Assembly (NCBI GenBank): GCA_034670265.1
Contig: JAXMNU010000003.1
Location: 310,001-374,000, forward strand
Origin: Halomarinibacterium sp034670265
Lineage (GTDB): Bacteria > Bacteroidota > Bacteroidia > Flavobacteriales > Flavobacteriaceae
Length of the DNA stretch: 64,000 nucleotides
Direction: 5' to 3'
A program made the translations under genes and the position numbers. This document shows positions 8,666 to 17,596 of the stretch, piece after piece. The notes beneath the pieces are model-generated. The model was not told where the DNA came from and ran no database searches. It saw only the letters and a list, made by a program, of their open reading frames with translations. The stretch's first letter is position 1. The number at the start of each line of letters is the position of its first letter.

Positions 8666-10912
8666 CTAAAACCGAAACCCAGCACTCACATACCAAATGT
8701 CTTCCCCAGTTTCAGGGGAGTAAGCATATTTTAGTTCCATTGGACCTAAAAAGGTTTCAAGGCCATAGCCTAATGCAAAGCCAGAGTATTGAATTTCTTT
8801 TATCCAGTCTCCGTTTCCAAACAAATCATCCCCAACATTGGCTATATTTCCAGAAATGGTTAAGTGATTTTTTCTTACAAACTCATAATCCAAATTTAGG
8901 GTTGTTTTAAGATATGTATCCCCTCGAAGCGCTAAAGCTTCATATCCAAACATTGGGATAAGGTTTGTTGTTGGAATATAACCATATCCCCCTAATAAAA
9001 AATCTAGAGAACTCGTGGTAGTGCTTCCAATTTTTAGACCTCCTTCGGTACTAATACTTCCTGATATTTTAGAATTGAAGCGATGTGCATAACCCGCTTT
9101 TGCTTTGGCAATGGAAAAGGGTTCAAATGCCTTGTTTAATCCTTCAGCAAAGAGATACCAGTGAAAATCCCCATCGAAAAACATACCAGAAGAAGGAAAA
9201 AACTTGTTGTCTAGCGTATCGTATTTAAGTATACCATAGGCACTAAAATAATTGGTATTTTCAAAAAGGGTTCGTGGGTTATTGTTTTCGTCCAGACCAA
9301 TTGTTTCAGAAAGGTATTTTAACCACTTGTGCTCTGCTCCCAATCCAAGTTGAAATACTCTTCTAAAAACAGTTTGTAAAAAAAGCTGATTGGTTAAATC
9401 TTCATAGGTCAATCCTATTTTATTTAGCTGAAAATCATCAGGGATTTCTATTTCACCCTCTATAAAATCAAGTCCTATATTCTTTTCAAAAAAACTAAAT
9501 TTTGAGTTTAAACCAATACTCCAATAATATCCTTTGTCTATATAATAATTGAAGTTATACCTTATGTTATCACCTACTACAAAATCCAATGAAACAACGT
9601 CATTATTAGTAATTAAACGCTTTCTTGTAATATTGATAAGTGCTGCAGATTTGTATAAATTATCATAGTGCGCTGCAAGCCTAATACTGGTCTTGAAATT
9701 ACTTTCTTTAACATCAAAGTGTAACAAATAATGATCCTCTTTTTCAGGATCGTTTACAAAAGTATAATCAATTCCATCAAAGTTTCCTGTTGTGGAGAGG
9801 TTATTTACACCATCACTAAAATCCTGGTAGCTTACTCGTGAAGGAGTTTTTAATTTTAGTTTTCCTAAGATATATGAACTCGAATAATTCTCATTGCCAT
9901 TAACTAGCACTTTGTCAATAAAAATGGATGTGTTGTCTGAAAATGCAACCGGATTCTTTTGTCTGGGTTCTTGCTGAAGCGCTAGTGTTTTTAATTGACT
10001 AGAAATTTCGTTGGCTGCATTTTCACCCGCTTTAATAATTTGCCTTCCTTGGTTAAAAGAAACTACAGAAAAATCATCAATTTTAGGGTTAATATATACA
10101 TCTGTCTTTTTTCGTTTCTTAGACATTCCTTCTATAGTACGATAGTTATTAATCTGTAATAAAACATCTATAGCAGATTGTAATTTATCTCGTGATCGAA
10201 GCGTGTCTTGCACATCTACTCCAATAATGATATCTGCTCCCATGGCTTTTACTTCATCAATGGGATAATTATTAACAACTCCACCATCAACATACAGGGT
10301 GTTGTCAATATTAACAGGGCTAAAAAGTGAGGGAAGCGCACCACTAGCGGCTATCATTCTTGGTAAATACCCTTTATCAAACACCACTTGTTTTCCTTTT
10401 TCAACATCTGTTGCTATACATAAAAAGGGGATGGGAAGATTATTAAAATCATCTACATCTTTTACGTGTAATAATAAACGAGAGAGTAGGTTATATACGT
10501 TTTGCCCTTTGGAAATTGCCGAAGGGAAACGAAGCTGAAAGTCATCAAACGGAAATGTCAACGCATACTTTTCATCATCCTCTTTTTCGTAAAACGTTTT
10601 TGCTCTTCTGGGGACATCGTCTCTAATTAGAGTTTCAAAATCCAAATGATTAAAAATGGAATCTAATTGATGTGCCGAATATCCCGAAGCGTATAATGCT
10701 CCAATGATAGCTCCCATACTTGTTCCGCCAATATAATCAATCTGAACTCCCGCTTTTTCAATTTCTTTTAACACGCCAATATGCGCCAACCCTTTTGCAC
10801 CACCGCCACTTAAAACCAATCCCACCTTCACATCTTTTTTTGAAAGCGTATCATTTTGAGCAATGGAAATTGCTGAAAAAAAGAAAGCGAATATGTAAAT
10901 TAAATACTTCAA
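8666..10912 (-). CDS. Patatin-like phospholipase fused to an outer-membrane beta-barrel
   Basis: A 748-residue exported protein. After a signal peptide (KYLIYIFAFFFSAISIAQ), the patatin domain (about 28-230) has the oxyanion-hole GGGAKG, the nucleophile elbow GTSMG and the catalytic Asp in DGG, the full Ser-Asp dyad set. A POTRA-like stretch (about 330-400) and a BamA/TamA-like 16-strand barrel (about 400-748, ending in WYVSAGFRF) follow. This order matches type Vd (PlpD-like) proteins, in which the barrel exports or displays the lipase. The start is TTG and overlaps the uvrC stop as TTGA, so translation is probably coupled to uvrC, an odd pairing of DNA repair with an envelope enzyme. Confidence 0.92.
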   Translation of the reverse strand: MKYLIYIFAFFFSAISIAQNDTLSKKDVKVGLVLSGGGAKGLAHIGVLKEIEKAGVQIDYIGGTSMGAIIGALYASGYSAHQLDSIFNHLDFETLIRDDVPRRAKTFYEKEDDEKYALTFPFDDFQLRFPSAISKGQNVYNLLSRLLLHVKDVDDFNNLPIPFLCIATDVEKGKQVVFDKGYLPRMIAASGALPSLFSPVNIDNTLYVDGGVVNNYPIDEVKAMGADIIIGVDVQDTLRSRDKLQSAIDVLLQINNYRTIEGMSKKRKKTDVYINPKIDDFSVVSFNQGRQIIKAGENAANEISSQLKTLALQQEPRQKNPVAFSDNTSIFIDKVLVNGNENYSSSYILGKLKLKTPSRVSYQDFSDGVNNLSTTGNFDGIDYTFVNDPEKEDHYLLHFDVKESNFKTSIRLAAHYDNLYKSAALINITRKRLITNNDVVSLDFVVGDNIRYNFNYYIDKGYYWSIGLNSKFSFFEKNIGLDFIEGEIEIPDDFQLNKIGLTYEDLTNQLFLQTVFRRVFQLGLGAEHKWLKYLSETIGLDENNNPRTLFENTNYFSAYGILKYDTLDNKFFPSSGMFFDGDFHWYLFAEGLNKAFEPFSIAKAKAGYAHRFNSKISGSISTEGGLKIGSTTTSSLDFLLGGYGYIPTTNLIPMFGYEALALRGDTYLKTTLNLDYEFVRKNHLTISGNIANVGDDLFGNGDWIKEIQYSGFALGYGLETFLGPMELKYAYSPETGEDIWYVSAGFRF

Positions 10913-12705
10913 GTAATATCTTGAAAATGTGTTATTATTTTCTTGGCCCTACTGGCACCCACTACAGCTTCTAATTCATCAAAAGAGGCTTTCCCAATGC
11001 GTTTGGTGCTTTTAAAATGTTTTAAAAGTTCTTCAACTGTTTTTTCTCCTATACCCGGAATGGTTTCCAAAGTTGTATTTAATGCATCTTTACTTCGTTT
11101 ATCTCTGTGGAAGGTAATTCCAAAGCGGTGTGCTTCATTTCTTAATTGCTGAATAATTTTTAACGTTTCAGATTTTTTATCTAAGTATAACGGTATTGGA
11201 TCATTTGGGTAAAATAATTCTTCCAACCGTTTTGCAATTCCTACAATAGCAATTTTCCCACGTAAGTTTAAAGCGTCCAAACTTTTTAATGCCGAAGAAA
11301 GTTGACCTTTCCCCCCATCTATGATGATGAGTTGTGGTAAAGGTTGCCCTTCATCGAGTAATCTTTTATAGCGTCTGTAAACAACTTCTTCCATCGAAGC
11401 AAAATCGTCGGGGCCTTCCACCGTTTTAATGTTGAATTTACGATAGTCCTTTTTACTTGGTTTTCCATTTTTGAAAACCACGCAAGCCGCAACGGGATGC
11501 GACCCTTGAATGTTACTATTATCGAAACATTCAATATGTTTAGGTTCCTCAGTTAGTCGTAAATCCTTTTTCATTTGCGCCATAATCCGTTTTTCGTGAC
11601 GGTCCGGATCTACAATTCTGGCCTGTTTCAATTTTTCTAAACGATAGTATTTTGCATTTCTTTCTGAAAGGTTTAAAATCTTCTTTTTATCCCCTGCTTT
11701 TGGAATATGAATATGCGCTCCTTCTTCCACTTCAATTTCAAAAGGCACATAGATTTCTTTGGATTGCGAATTGAAACGCTGCCGTAATTCTACTACGGAA
11801 AGTTCTAACAAAGCTTCATCGGTTTCTTCTAATTTTTTCTTTATTTCCAACGTGTGGGAGCGAACGATATTTCCGAAGGATATTTGAAGAAAATTTACAT
11901 AGGCATAACTTTCATCTGAAACAATCGAGAAGACATCCACATTGTTAATTTTGGGATTGACCACCGTCGATTTCGCTTGATAATTTTCAAGGATATCAAT
12001 TTTTTCTTTGACGCGTTGCGCGTCTTCAAATTGTAAATCTTCCGCAAATTTTTTCATTTGCTTTTTAAAACCATGGAGCGATTCTTTAAAGTTTCCCTTC
12101 AAAATATTGCGAATGGCGTCAATATTTTCGTTGTAAGCTGCTTCAGAATATTTATCCTCGCACGGGCCTAAGCAATTGCCAAGATGGTACTCTAAACATA
12201 CTTTATATTTTCCCGCTTGTATTTTTTCTTCGGCTAAATCATAATTACATGTGCGTAATGGGTACAGTCCTTTTATTAAATCCAGTAGGGTGTAAACAGT
12301 TTTCCCGCTGGTGTAAGGGCCATAATATTCACTACCATCTTTAATAAACTTTCGTGTGGAAAACACCCTTGGAAATCGCTCTTTTTTTATGCATAGCCAC
12401 GGATATGATTTGTCATCCTTGAGCATCACATTATAGCGTGGCTGGTATTTTTTGATGAGGTTGTTTTCTAATAATAATGCATCGGTTTCGGTGGCAACAA
12501 CAATATGCTTAATGTTTACAATTTTTTTTACCAGAATGCGTGTTTTACCATTATCGTGTTGCTTAGTAAAATAAGAGGTGACACGTTTTTTTAAATCTTT
12601 TGCTTTACCCACATACAGTAGCTTTCCCTCTTTATCATAATATTGATAAACGCCTGGAGCATTGGGGAGTGTAGAAATTTGAAGCTTTACTGAAGTTTCA
12701 GACAT
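10909..12705 (-). CDS. uvrC: Excinuclease ABC subunit C
   Basis: Makes both incisions in UvrABC nucleotide excision repair. 598 residues with the full domain set: GIY-YIG nuclease (NAPGVYQYYDKEGKLLYVGK, 14-33), Cys-rich stretch (CNYDLAEEKI...CLEYHLGNCLGPC, about 150-185), UVR motif (about 210-245), RNase H-like nuclease with ECFDNSN and IIDGGKGQL, and tandem helix-hairpin-helix at the C-terminus (IPGIGEKTVEELLKHF, VVGASRAKKI). A TATCTTTG box (minus strand, 12717-12710) sits only 5 bases before the ATG; taken as a -7 element it would give a leaderless message. Confidence 0.97.
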   Translation of the reverse strand: MSETSVKLQISTLPNAPGVYQYYDKEGKLLYVGKAKDLKKRVTSYFTKQHDNGKTRILVKKIVNIKHIVVATETDALLLENNLIKKYQPRYNVMLKDDKSYPWLCIKKERFPRVFSTRKFIKDGSEYYGPYTSGKTVYTLLDLIKGLYPLRTCNYDLAEEKIQAGKYKVCLEYHLGNCLGPCEDKYSEAAYNENIDAIRNILKGNFKESLHGFKKQMKKFAEDLQFEDAQRVKEKIDILENYQAKSTVVNPKINNVDVFSIVSDESYAYVNFLQISFGNIVRSHTLEIKKKLEETDEALLELSVVELRQRFNSQSKEIYVPFEIEVEEGAHIHIPKAGDKKKILNLSERNAKYYRLEKLKQARIVDPDRHEKRIMAQMKKDLRLTEEPKHIECFDNSNIQGSHPVAACVVFKNGKPSKKDYRKFNIKTVEGPDDFASMEEVVYRRYKRLLDEGQPLPQLIIIDGGKGQLSSALKSLDALNLRGKIAIVGIAKRLEELFYPNDPIPLYLDKKSETLKIIQQLRNEAHRFGITFHRDKRSKDALNTTLETIPGIGEKTVEELLKHFKSTKRIGKASFDELEAVVGASRAKKIITHFQDIT

Positions 12706-12844
12706 ATTTCAAAGATACGGGATGTTAGGATTTCTAATAAGAAATTCAATTTTAAAAATTGTTAAAACTGATTGTGGATTCTTTACGTAAATAAATATGA
12801 AGTACCGAAAGTTAGTTTTCAAAAAACAAATCAAACAAACAACA

Positions 12845-15070
12845 ATGAAGTTTTTATTTTACGCCGTGGTCTTCTTGACTTCTGGCTTTACACTTTCACA
12901 AAGTATTACAGGGATTGTATTATCAGATGACACCACCCAGTTGGCAGATGTAGCCATTTTTAACAAAAACACGGGAGCCCATACACATTCACGAGTGGAT
13001 GGTACCTTTTTTTTAGAACCCGTAAGCCTAGGGGATGAATTATACATTTCACATTTAGGTTACACCACATATATTCATATAATTGAAGACATTGATATCT
13101 CAGATAACTTAGAAATTATTTTAGAAGAATCGACCATTTCTCTAAATCAAATTGTGATATCGCCTCAAGTAAATACGTTATGTCAGATTGTTTCAGTTGA
13201 CTTAGAAACAAACCCTGTAAAGTCATCTCAAGAAATTTTACGAAAAGTCCCTGGGTTATTTATTGGCCAACATGCCGGTGGAGGTAAAGCCGAACAAATA
13301 TTTTTAAGAGGTTTTGACATTGATCACGGGACGGATATTAATTTAAGTGTGGATGGAATTCCTGTAAATATGGTCTCCCATGCACACGGACAGGGTTATA
13401 GTGACTTGCATTTTCTTATACCTGAAACAATTAAGAAAATTGACTTTGGAAAAGGGCCGTATTATGCCAATAAAGGTGATTTTACCACGGCAGGTTATGT
13501 AGGTTTTGAAACTATAGATGAACTAAAAAATAGTTCGGTTTCTGTAGAATATGGTGATTTCGACACGTTTAGAACCGTGGGATTATTTTCACTTTTAAAT
13601 TCTAAAAACAATGATGCTTACCTAGCTACTTCCTTAAATACATTTAATGGCCCCTTTGAAAGTCCGCAAAATTTTAACCGAATAAACGTGATGGGGAAAT
13701 ACAATCACTTGAGCAATTCTGGTGATAAGATTTCATTCATGGCTTCGCATTTTCAGAGTAAGTGGGATGCTTCTGGACAAATTCCACAACGCGCAGTGGA
13801 CGCTGGTTTAATTTCAAGATTTGGTGCCATTGATGATACCGAAGGAGGAAATACCAGCCGAACCAATATTTCCATCGATCATTTTAAAAAACTTTCAGAT
13901 AAAAAAACATTAGAAACCAATGCATATTACAGTCATTATGATTTTGAGTTGTACTCCAATTTCACTTTCTTTTTAGAGGATCCTATTAATGGTGACCAAA
14001 TTGTACAACAGGAAGACCGAAATATTTTTGGGTTTCAAACTGTTTTCAACGACACAAAAAATCTATTACATACTAACGATTTTGACTTTTCCGCAGGCTT
14101 AGGATTGCGATACGACGACGTAAATGATGTTGGACTATTTCGCACAAAGAACCGAAAAGAAATACTTGAGAGATTAGCATTTGGAAATGTAGATCAGATA
14201 AATTCTTTTGGTTTTGTGAATGCCAATTGGACGCTAGGGAAGTTTAAAATTAACCCATCCTTACGATTGGATTATTTTAAGTTCGATTACGAAGATTTCT
14301 TATCTGAAACATACGATAATCGAAGTGAATCCAAAGCCTTTGTAAGCCCAAAGTTGAACTTGTTTTATAGTCCTTCAAAAGACATTCAGTTTTTTATAAA
14401 ATCTGGAATTGGTTTTCACTCAAACGATGCTCGGGTAGTTGTTGCGAACGAAGGGGAAGATATTTTGCCTGCAGCCTATGGTTTGGATGTAGGGGTCGGG
14501 TATAAAATTTTGGACAATCTATTTTTAAACACGGCTTTGTGGGCGTTGTATTTGGAACAAGAGTTTGTGTATGTGGGCGATGCAGGAATTGTAGAGCCAA
14601 GTGGGGAGACGATGAGAAAAGGGATTGATCTAGGTTTGAGATACGAACCCACAAACTGGTTGTATTTGTACAACGATTTTAATTATACCGACGCACGAAG
14701 TATTGAGGAACCATCGGGAGAGTATTTTATTCCGTTAGCACCAGAAATTACAATGACGGGAGGTTTATCAGTAAAAGAAATTGGCGATTTTTCAGGAGGC
14801 ATAAATTATAGATTTATTGGTGATAGACCCGCAAATGAAGACAATAGTATTATTGCAGAAGGTTATTTTATAACTGACTTGAACCTGAATTATACTTACA
14901 AAAATATGGTGTTTGGAATCATAGTTGAAAATCTTTTCGATACCCAATGGAATGAAACACAGTTCGCAACCGAAAGCAGGTTATTTAATGAAACGAACGC
15001 TGTTGAAGAAATTCATTTTACACCTGGAACTCCGTTTTTCATTAGAGGAAAGGTGACTATTAATTTTTAA
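12845..15070 (+). CDS. TonB-dependent receptor
   Basis: A 741-residue outer-membrane transporter. The ATG at 12845 is preferred over an in-frame ATG at 12797 because it opens a signal peptide (MKFLFYAVVFLTSGFTLSQ). Domains: carboxypeptidase-like leader (20-105), plug (about 115-230) with IFLRGFDIDHGTD, VDGIPVNMVSHAHGQG and GPYYANKGDFTTAGYV, then the barrel ending in FIRGKVTINF. The His-rich plug motif (VSHAHGQGYSDLHFL) marks a receptor subfamily I have seen across Bacteroidota and Proteobacteria, substrate unknown to me. It is divergent from uvrC and not obviously part of an operon; rimK starts 57 bases later. Confidence 0.93.
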   Translation: MKFLFYAVVFLTSGFTLSQSITGIVLSDDTTQLADVAIFNKNTGAHTHSRVDGTFFLEPVSLGDELYISHLGYTTYIHIIEDIDISDNLEIILEESTISLNQIVISPQVNTLCQIVSVDLETNPVKSSQEILRKVPGLFIGQHAGGGKAEQIFLRGFDIDHGTDINLSVDGIPVNMVSHAHGQGYSDLHFLIPETIKKIDFGKGPYYANKGDFTTAGYVGFETIDELKNSSVSVEYGDFDTFRTVGLFSLLNSKNNDAYLATSLNTFNGPFESPQNFNRINVMGKYNHLSNSGDKISFMASHFQSKWDASGQIPQRAVDAGLISRFGAIDDTEGGNTSRTNISIDHFKKLSDKKTLETNAYYSHYDFELYSNFTFFLEDPINGDQIVQQEDRNIFGFQTVFNDTKNLLHTNDFDFSAGLGLRYDDVNDVGLFRTKNRKEILERLAFGNVDQINSFGFVNANWTLGKFKINPSLRLDYFKFDYEDFLSETYDNRSESKAFVSPKLNLFYSPSKDIQFFIKSGIGFHSNDARVVVANEGEDILPAAYGLDVGVGYKILDNLFLNTALWALYLEQEFVYVGDAGIVEPSGETMRKGIDLGLRYEPTNWLYLYNDFNYTDARSIEEPSGEYFIPLAPEITMTGGLSVKEIGDFSGGINYRFIGDRPANEDNSIIAEGYFITDLNLNYTYKNMVFGIIVENLFDTQWNETQFATESRLFNETNAVEEIHFTPGTPFFIRGKVTINF

Positions 15071-15127
15071 ACATATACCCATAGACGATATTCTTTTTTA
15101 GTAAATTGCATTACACATCTGGCAATT

Positions 15128-16000
15128 ATGAATATCGCTGTTCTTTCCCGGGGAGAAAACCTATACTCCACCAAAAGCTTACTTAAAGCAGGTTTAGCTA
15201 GGAATCATACTATGGAGGTTTTGGATCCAGGGTTATGTACCGTAGCGGTTGAAAATAATAAGCCCGTTTTATATTACACCGATGAAATTGTGGACGATTT
15301 GGATGCTATCATTCCGAGAATTGGTGCTTCAAATACCTATATGGGTTCGTCATTAGTGCGTCATTTGGAATGTATGAATGTTTTTTCTGTAGTAAGTGCA
15401 GAAGCCATTTTGCAATCACGAAATAAATGGACGTGTTTTCAAATTTTAGCACAACACGGAATCCCCACGCCCAAAACGTTTCTCGGTAACACCTATGATG
15501 CAGAAGTGCTTCTTTCATTATTTGGCAAAGCTCCTTTAATCATTAAAATTTTACAGGGAACCCATGGGCAAGGCGTTATTTTAGCCGAAACACAAGCTTC
15601 AGCATTATCAACTATTGAAACGTTAAAAACAGCCAATGTTCGATTTATCGTACAAGAGTTTATTGCCGAATCTAAAGGCTGCGATCTTAGAGCTATTGTG
15701 GTAGATGGTAAAGTTGTAGCTTCTATGAAGCGACAAAGCAAGGAAGGGGAATTTAGAAGTAATCTTCATCGCGGGGGTTCTTCAGAACAAATAAAGCTTT
15801 CATTTGAGGAAGAGAATATAGCCTTAAAAGCGGCAAAAGCATTAGGGCTGGGAGTTTGTGGAGTTGATATTTTGCAAAGTGAAGCTGGACCACTCGTATT
15901 GGAAATAAATTCAACCCCTGGGTTAGAAGGAATCGAAACCACCACAGGCGTTGATATTGCCGAAAGTATCATAACCTATATTGAGAGAAATAATAGATAA
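15128..16000 (+). CDS. rimK: RimK-family ATP-grasp ligase
   Basis: ATP-grasp ligase that, in its best-known form, adds glutamates to the C-terminus of ribosomal protein S6. 290 residues; RimK start MNIAVLSRGENLYSTKSL, then IPRIGAS near 63, the ATP-grasp lysine region PLIIKILQGTHGQGV near 140-155, FIAESKGCDLRAIVVDGKVV near 180-200, and the metal-binding end GVDILQSEAGPLVLEINSTPG near 250-270. Its stop TAA overlaps the next ATG by one base (TAATG), so it is co-translated with an aspartoacylase-like hydrolase; that pairing suggests one enzyme adds and the other removes an acyl or glutamyl group. The true substrate could differ from S6. Confidence 0.92.
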   Translation: MNIAVLSRGENLYSTKSLLKAGLARNHTMEVLDPGLCTVAVENNKPVLYYTDEIVDDLDAIIPRIGASNTYMGSSLVRHLECMNVFSVVSAEAILQSRNKWTCFQILAQHGIPTPKTFLGNTYDAEVLLSLFGKAPLIIKILQGTHGQGVILAETQASALSTIETLKTANVRFIVQEFIAESKGCDLRAIVVDGKVVASMKRQSKEGEFRSNLHRGGSSEQIKLSFEEENIALKAAKALGLGVCGVDILQSEAGPLVLEINSTPGLEGIETTTGVDIAESIITYIERNNR

Positions 16001-16971
16001 TGGCAAAGAAAAAAGCATCATCCATACATATTTTTGGTGAAGAGATTCTACCCGGAACCTCAAGAGAGCTCAATTTTAGCTTTGCCAAACTGCATACAAA
16101 TACACCCATAGATGTGCCCATTATTGTAGAACATTCTCTTTTTGAAGGCCCTGTAGTACTTTTTACTGCGGGTATCCATGGCGATGAGGTTAATGGAGTG
16201 GAAGTAGTGCGACAATTGGTATCTAAAGGAATTAATAAACCCAAAAAAGGAACAACGATTTGCATTCCTATTGTGAATGTTTTTGGGTTTTTACAAAAGG
16301 TACGCGATTTTCCCGATGGGCGAGATTTAAATCGTTCTTTTCCAGGAAGTAAAAAAGGTTCCTTAGCAGCGCAAGTTGCCTATAAATTAATGAATGAAGT
16401 AGTCCCTCACGTAGACTATTGTTTTGATTTCCACACGGGGGGTTCCAGCCGATTTAACGCCCCGCATATTCGTATTGAACGCAATAATAAAGAGCTTGCC
16501 TCCCTTGCAAAAGTGTTTAATGCTCCCTTTATCTTGTATTCAAAGAATTTGAAAAAATCTTTCAGAAATGCATGCCAGAAAAAAGGAGTACCCATGCTTT
16601 TGTTTGAAGGAGGAAAATCGAATTCTATAGATAGCGTTGTGAGTAATACGGGGGTTAATGGTTCAAAGAGAGTGTTGCATCATCTAGGAATGCTTCAAAG
16701 TAAATTTAAAGTGTCTTCTCCAGCAAAACCTTCTATTACCATTGATAGTAGTAAGTGGGTAAGAGCGCAAGCTTCAGGGATGTTTAAGTCTTCAGTAAAA
16801 GTGGGTCAATTTGTCAAGCGTGGGGATGTGATGGGGCATATTACAGACCCGTACGGAAAAATTCATTATTGGATTAAGGCGAGTAATGAAGGGTATGTCT
16901 TTAATGTTAATGAAGCGCCGCTGGTATATCAGGGTGATGCATTATTTCATATTTCAACAAAGGTATTGTAA
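16000..16971 (+). CDS. Succinylglutamate desuccinylase/aspartoacylase-family zinc hydrolase
   Basis: A 323-residue zinc-dependent amidohydrolase of the AstE/ASPA (M14-like) family. Zinc ligands visible in GIHGDEVNGVEVV (His and Glu near 60) and in DFHTGGS (His near 145); the DLNRSFPG substrate-binding motif lies near 107. The C-terminal part (about 245-323) is a biotinyl/lipoyl-like beta domain (SGMFKSSVKVGQFVKRGDV), usual for this subgroup. Translationally coupled to rimK by TAATG and to the next gene the same way. Its specific substrate cannot be read from sequence; the neighbourhood points to reversal of a RimK-type ligation rather than arginine catabolism, since no ast genes are present. 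Confidence 0.88.
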   Translation: MAKKKASSIHIFGEEILPGTSRELNFSFAKLHTNTPIDVPIIVEHSLFEGPVVLFTAGIHGDEVNGVEVVRQLVSKGINKPKKGTTICIPIVNVFGFLQKVRDFPDGRDLNRSFPGSKKGSLAAQVAYKLMNEVVPHVDYCFDFHTGGSSRFNAPHIRIERNNKELASLAKVFNAPFILYSKNLKKSFRNACQKKGVPMLLFEGGKSNSIDSVVSNTGVNGSKRVLHHLGMLQSKFKVSSPAKPSITIDSSKWVRAQASGMFKSSVKVGQFVKRGDVMGHITDPYGKIHYWIKASNEGYVFNVNEAPLVYQGDALFHISTKVL

Positions 16972-17531
16972 TGGACAAAGCAGCATTACGAGCTCTTTAT
17001 AAGGCAAAAAGAGATAACCTTTCCCTAGATGAAATTGAGGCGCTTAGTTTGGAAATTGCAAATCAATCATTAAACTTACCTATTTGGGACAAAACCTATT
17101 ATCATATTTTTTTGCCTATTTCTAACAAAAAGGAAGTTAATACCGAATATTTATTACACATTCTTCAAGGACGTGACAAGAGTATTGTAGTTCCTAAAGC
17201 GTATTTCGAAACGGGTGAAATGTCGCATATTTTATTGCAAGAGAATACGGTTTTAAAAACTTCAGCATACGGTATTCCTGAACCGGTTGATGGTATTGAA
17301 ATTCCACCAAGCAAAATGGATGTTGTATTTGTACCGCTATTAACGTTTGACAAATATGGTAATAGAATTGGCTATGGAAAAGGATTTTATGATCGTTTTT
17401 TAAAAGATTGTAGCAAAAACTGTCTTTTTGTTGGTCTTTCATTTTTTGACCCCGAAAACAACCTAAACACAAACAAACAGGACATTCCTCTTCATTATTG
17501 TATTACACCTAATAAATTACATCAATTTTAA
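16971..17531 (+). CDS. 5-formyltetrahydrofolate cyclo-ligase
   Basis: ATP-dependent enzyme that recycles 5-formyl-THF to 5,10-methenyl-THF in folate metabolism. 186 residues, normal for the family. Motifs: DKAALRALYKAKRDNLS at the N-terminus, AYGIPEPVDG near 97, VVFVPLLTFDKYGNRIGYGKG near 120-140 with the hallmark GYGKGFYDRFL. Third gene of the rimK unit, starting inside the preceding stop codon (TAATG). It has no obvious metabolic tie to the two genes before it. Confidence 0.95.
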   Translation: MDKAALRALYKAKRDNLSLDEIEALSLEIANQSLNLPIWDKTYYHIFLPISNKKEVNTEYLLHILQGRDKSIVVPKAYFETGEMSHILLQENTVLKTSAYGIPEPVDGIEIPPSKMDVVFVPLLTFDKYGNRIGYGKGFYDRFLKDCSKNCLFVGLSFFDPENNLNTNKQDIPLHYCITPNKLHQF

Positions 17532-17547
17532 TTTATGTAGGAAATGT

Positions 17548-17577
17548 TGTACATTTTGTAAAATTCACTATCTTTCG
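17548..17577 (+). promoter_or_regulatory. Candidate promoter of the histidine kinase gene
   Basis: TTG (17548-17550), 19 bases, then TATCTTTC (17570-17577), one base off TAnnTTTG, ending 19 bases before the ATG at 17597. The spacing is good but the -7 box is imperfect. Confidence 0.4.
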
Positions 17578-17596
17578 ATCCCCCAAATTGACAATT

